A DNA stretch of 8,359 nt from Sandarakinorhabdus sp. GTDB taxonomy: Bacteria > Pseudomonadota > Alphaproteobacteria > Sphingomonadales > Sphingomonadaceae. The DNA is taken from assembly GCA_025458465.1 (NCBI GenBank), contig JALOSK010000108.1, forward strand, positions 1 to 8,359, read 5' to 3'. Shown here one piece after another: positions 6,516-8,359 of the stretch (position 1 is its first letter; each line of letters begins with the position of its first letter). The position numbers were made by a program, and so were the translations under genes. The notes under the pieces were generated by a model. That model did not search any database. It had not been told where the DNA came from and saw only the letters and a list, made by a program, of their open reading frames with translations.

Positions 6516-7654
6516 TGGCGGTGCCGGCTGCCCTGCTCGAGACCATTGCCGCCCGGGCCGTCGATACCGAACGCCAGCGCCGGCTGCCGGCCGATCTGGC
6601 CGGCGAACTGGCCGAGGCCGGCTGCTTCCGGATGCTGGTGCCCAGGGCGCTGGACGGGGCGGAGGTGGATGTGGCGACGCTGTTTGCCACGCTGGAGCAG
6701 TTGGGCTGCGCCGATGCCGCCACCGGCTGGTGCGTGATGATCGGTGGCACCACCGCGCTGATCTCCGCCTGGCTGCCGGACGCGCATGCCCGCGAAATCT
6801 GGTCCGATCCGAACGTCATTACCGGGGGTGTGTTTGCGCCGATGGGGCGGGCGGTTGCGGACGGCGTTGACTATGTCGTGTCCGGCCGCTGGGCCTGGGC
6901 ATCGGGCAGCGCCAACTGCCGCTGGCTGCTGGGCGGCGCGGTGATCATGGATGGTGGCGAGATGCGGCGGCTGCCATCGGGGGCGCCCGATCATCGCATG
7001 ATGGTGATGCCGCGTGCCGATGTGGAATTGATCGACACGTGGGATGCGCTGGGGATGCGCGGCACTGGTTCGGGCGATATGGCGGCCACCAATGTGCGCG
7101 TGCCGCAGGGCCGCAGCGTGTCGTTCATCACCGATACGCCGCGCCATGAAGGCCCGCTGTATCGTTTTGCCCCGTTCGGCCTGCTGGCGCTGGGCATCGC
7201 GGCGGTCGCCAGCGGCAATGCGCTGGGCGCGCTGGATGATCTGAAGGCGCTGGCGACCGCCAAGAAGGCGCAAGGGTCAAGCCGCACGCTGGCCGAACGT
7301 GGCGTGGTGCAGGCAGATTTTGCCGCCGCACAGGCCGATCTGGAGGCCGCGCGCGCGCTGGTCCACGCCGAAATCGCCGCAGCGTGGGATCGCGTCGTGG
7401 CCGGCGATGCGCTGGCTCTGCCCGAACGCGCGCGACTGCGGCTGGCGGCCACGCGCCTCACGCAGGTCGCGGCACGGGTGACGGCCAAGATGCACGAACT
7501 GGCCGGCGGCACGTCGGTTTATGCCAGCCATCCGCTGAACCGCCGTTTCCGCGACGCGCACGTGGCAACCCAGCATGTGATGGTCGCGCCGCCCACACTG
7601 GAACTGGCGGGGCGCGTGCTGCTTGGCCTGCCGGCCGATGCGGCGACGCTGTAG
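6515..7654 (+). CDS. Acyl-CoA dehydrogenase-like flavin-dependent monooxygenase, oxygenase component (HsaA/DszC-type)
   Basis: A 379-residue protein with the acyl-CoA dehydrogenase fold but the signatures of the reduced-flavin-using oxygenases (p-hydroxyphenylacetate hydroxylase C2, HsaA, DszC). The evidence is the L-G-M-R-G-T-G-S-G-D motif (179-188), matching the G-L-R-G-T-G-S-x-D of that group, and a C-terminal H339-P-L-x-R-R-F-R-D-x-H-x-x-x-x-H354 segment typical of the Acyl-CoA_dh_2 domain (PF08028), where HsaA-type enzymes carry a functional histidine. The R-x-x-F-G motif of true acyl-CoA dehydrogenases is absent. Such enzymes hydroxylate aromatic or heterocyclic substrates using FMNH2 or FADH2 from a separate reductase; no reductase gene is in the window. 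The start overlaps the preceding stop by one base (TGATG). Annotation pipelines may call it simply acyl-CoA dehydrogenase. The family is well supported; the substrate and even oxygenase activity are inferred. Confidence 0.8.
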   Translation: MAVPAALLETIAARAVDTERQRRLPADLAGELAEAGCFRMLVPRALDGAEVDVATLFATLEQLGCADAATGWCVMIGGTTALISAWLPDAHAREIWSDPNVITGGVFAPMGRAVADGVDYVVSGRWAWASGSANCRWLLGGAVIMDGGEMRRLPSGAPDHRMMVMPRADVELIDTWDALGMRGTGSGDMAATNVRVPQGRSVSFITDTPRHEGPLYRFAPFGLLALGIAAVASGNALGALDDLKALATAKKAQGSSRTLAERGVVQADFAAAQADLEAARALVHAEIAAAWDRVVAGDALALPERARLRLAATRLTQVAARVTAKMHELAGGTSVYASHPLNRRFRDAHVATQHVMVAPPTLELAGRVLLGLPADAATL

Positions 7655-7760
7655 CGCCGGTAACAATTTGTAAACCAAGTAATTCTTGACGCTTGCAGCA
7701 AATGTCGCGACGTTGGCAGCCTTGCCGCCCGGGGATTTGGCGGCTGGTGGGGAGATTTAC
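7655..7760 (+). promoter_or_regulatory. Intergenic region with possible promoter and SD of the last gene
   Basis: The first 35 bases are conspicuously AT-rich for this window. CTTGAC at 7685-7690 matches the -35 favoured by alphaproteobacterial housekeeping promoters, but the hexamer 16-18 nt downstream (around GACGTT, 7709-7714) is a poor -10. A 6-bp inverted repeat, GCCGCC (7724-7729) with GGCGGC (7739-7744), could form a small leader hairpin; it has no U-tract and is not a convincing terminator. A strong SD, GGGGAGA (7749-7755), lies 5 nt before the ATG at 7761. A separate transcript for the last gene is likely; the exact promoter is uncertain. Confidence 0.4.
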
Positions 7761-8359
7761 ATGAAGACGATGTTTGTCGCCGCTTTTGCGGCAGCCGGTG
7801 GCCTTGTTCTGGCCACGCCGGCGCTGGCGCAGTCCGTCGGATCGGCCAGCTGGGCCACGATGCGCAGCTGCAGCGCCGTGACCGCGGCGCAAAACTGCGA
7901 TGGCACCGGGCCTGGCCAGCAGATCACCCTGAACCAATATGGTGGTGGTATCGGTGTGGGCGGCGCCAACGATTTCAACCCCGGCGGCAGTGACCGTGCC
8001 TGGTCGTTCGTCACCTTTGATGCCACCCTCGATCTGCCGGAAATCCGTGGCTTCACCCGCGCCATCAGCGATTCGCGGCTGAACATCAACACCATCGCGT
8101 TCCAGACCTACACGTGGACCGGCGCGGCTCCGACCGCCTTTTCCATCACCGGGTCCCTGCACATCGTTGACAGCTCGACCAGCCCGTCCGGCGGCGCGCT
8201 GCCTGGTGGCGCCATCTTCAGCCAATATGTCGGTATCTGGGATCCGGCGGCCATCGTCGGCCTGTCCACCCCGCAACAGTTGTTCAGCGCGCTGTTCTAT
8301 GCGCCGTGCGGTGTTGCAAACGTGCTGGGTGCCGGCAGCAGCGGCGGCACGCTCACTGG
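7761..8359 (+). CDS. Secreted protein of unknown function (3' truncated by window edge)
   Basis: An open frame starts at an ATG with a strong SD and runs to the right edge without a stop (199 complete codons). Residues 1-23 are a clear Sec signal peptide: K2, a hydrophobic Ala/Phe/Leu core, and A-L-A before Q24. The mature part is rich in Gly, Ser, Thr and Asn, with regularly spaced hydrophobic and aromatic residues and no further membrane segment, suggesting a beta-rich exported protein. Cysteines at 37 and 46 are close enough to form a disulfide; a third is at 183. I do not recognise a catalytic motif. The style resembles the extracellular domains of PEP-CTERM-sorted proteins of sphingomonads, but the diagnostic C terminus is outside the window, so this is only a guess. 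It is preceded by its own probable promoter region and shows no functional link to the catabolic cassette upstream. Confidence 0.8.
   Translation, partial: MKTMFVAAFAAAGGLVLATPALAQSVGSASWATMRSCSAVTAAQNCDGTGPGQQITLNQYGGGIGVGGANDFNPGGSDRAWSFVTFDATLDLPEIRGFTRAISDSRLNINTIAFQTYTWTGAAPTAFSITGSLHIVDSSTSPSGGALPGGAIFSQYVGIWDPAAIVGLSTPQQLFSALFYAPCGVANVLGAGSSGGTLT

Noticed and set aside
7663..7675. Small dyad (ACAA-T-TTGT) in the AT-rich start of the last intergenic region, considered as an operator
   Set aside because: The symmetric arms are only 4 bp and the flanks do not extend the symmetry, so it is not distinguishable from chance.
7724..7744. Possible intrinsic terminator hairpin after the catabolic cassette
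   Set aside because: The stem is only 6 bp with a 9-nt loop and is followed by GC-rich sequence and an SD, with no T-run.
7458..8276. 272-codon open frame on the - strand spanning the last intergenic region
   Set aside because: It covers the end of the oxygenase gene and the start of the secreted protein antisense, and the + strand has a good SD and signal peptide.

Overview
The window is GC-rich, tightly packed with genes, and all seven recognisable genes lie on the + strand. Codon use is strongly G/C-ending. The mix of a large Caulobacter/Xanthomonas-type TonB-dependent receptor, secreted hydrolases and acyl-CoA catabolism genes points to an alphaproteobacterium, most plausibly Sphingomonadales. 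This placement is an inference from gene style, since no rRNA or other marker gene is present.

Region 1 (2-4460) is a putative nutrient-scavenging module. It holds the C-terminal part of a TonB-dependent outer-membrane receptor (its start is off the left edge), then a secreted PHP-superfamily metallohydrolase with a full set of metal ligands, then a beta-propeller (3-phytase-type) phosphatase that looks like a lipoprotein. The junctions are 17 and 11 nt when starts are chosen by Shine-Dalgarno (SD) position, so the three genes are probably one transcript. The natural reading is that the two exported enzymes attack an organic phosphate such as phytate and the receptor handles the substrate, a product or a metal complex.

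Region 2 (4528-7654), after a 67-nt gap, is a three-gene catabolic cassette: a crotonase-fold enzyme, an acyl-CoA dehydrogenase, and a member of the acyl-CoA dehydrogenase-like flavin monooxygenase group (HsaA/HpaB/DszC type). Both internal junctions are TGATG, with stop and start sharing one base. The crotonase lacks both glutamates of classical enoyl-CoA hydratase. The dehydrogenase lacks the usual C-terminal glutamate but carries one at the isovaleryl-CoA/long-chain position. Together they suggest breakdown of an unusual, perhaps cyclic or branched, carboxylic acid through CoA thioesters, but the substrate cannot be read from the sequence.

Region 3 (7655-8359) is a 106-nt intergenic stretch, the most AT-rich part of the window at its start, with a possible CTTGAC -35 element. 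It is followed by the first 199 codons of an unrecognised secreted protein that runs off the right edge. No RNA gene, insertion sequence, CRISPR array or convincing intrinsic terminator was found.
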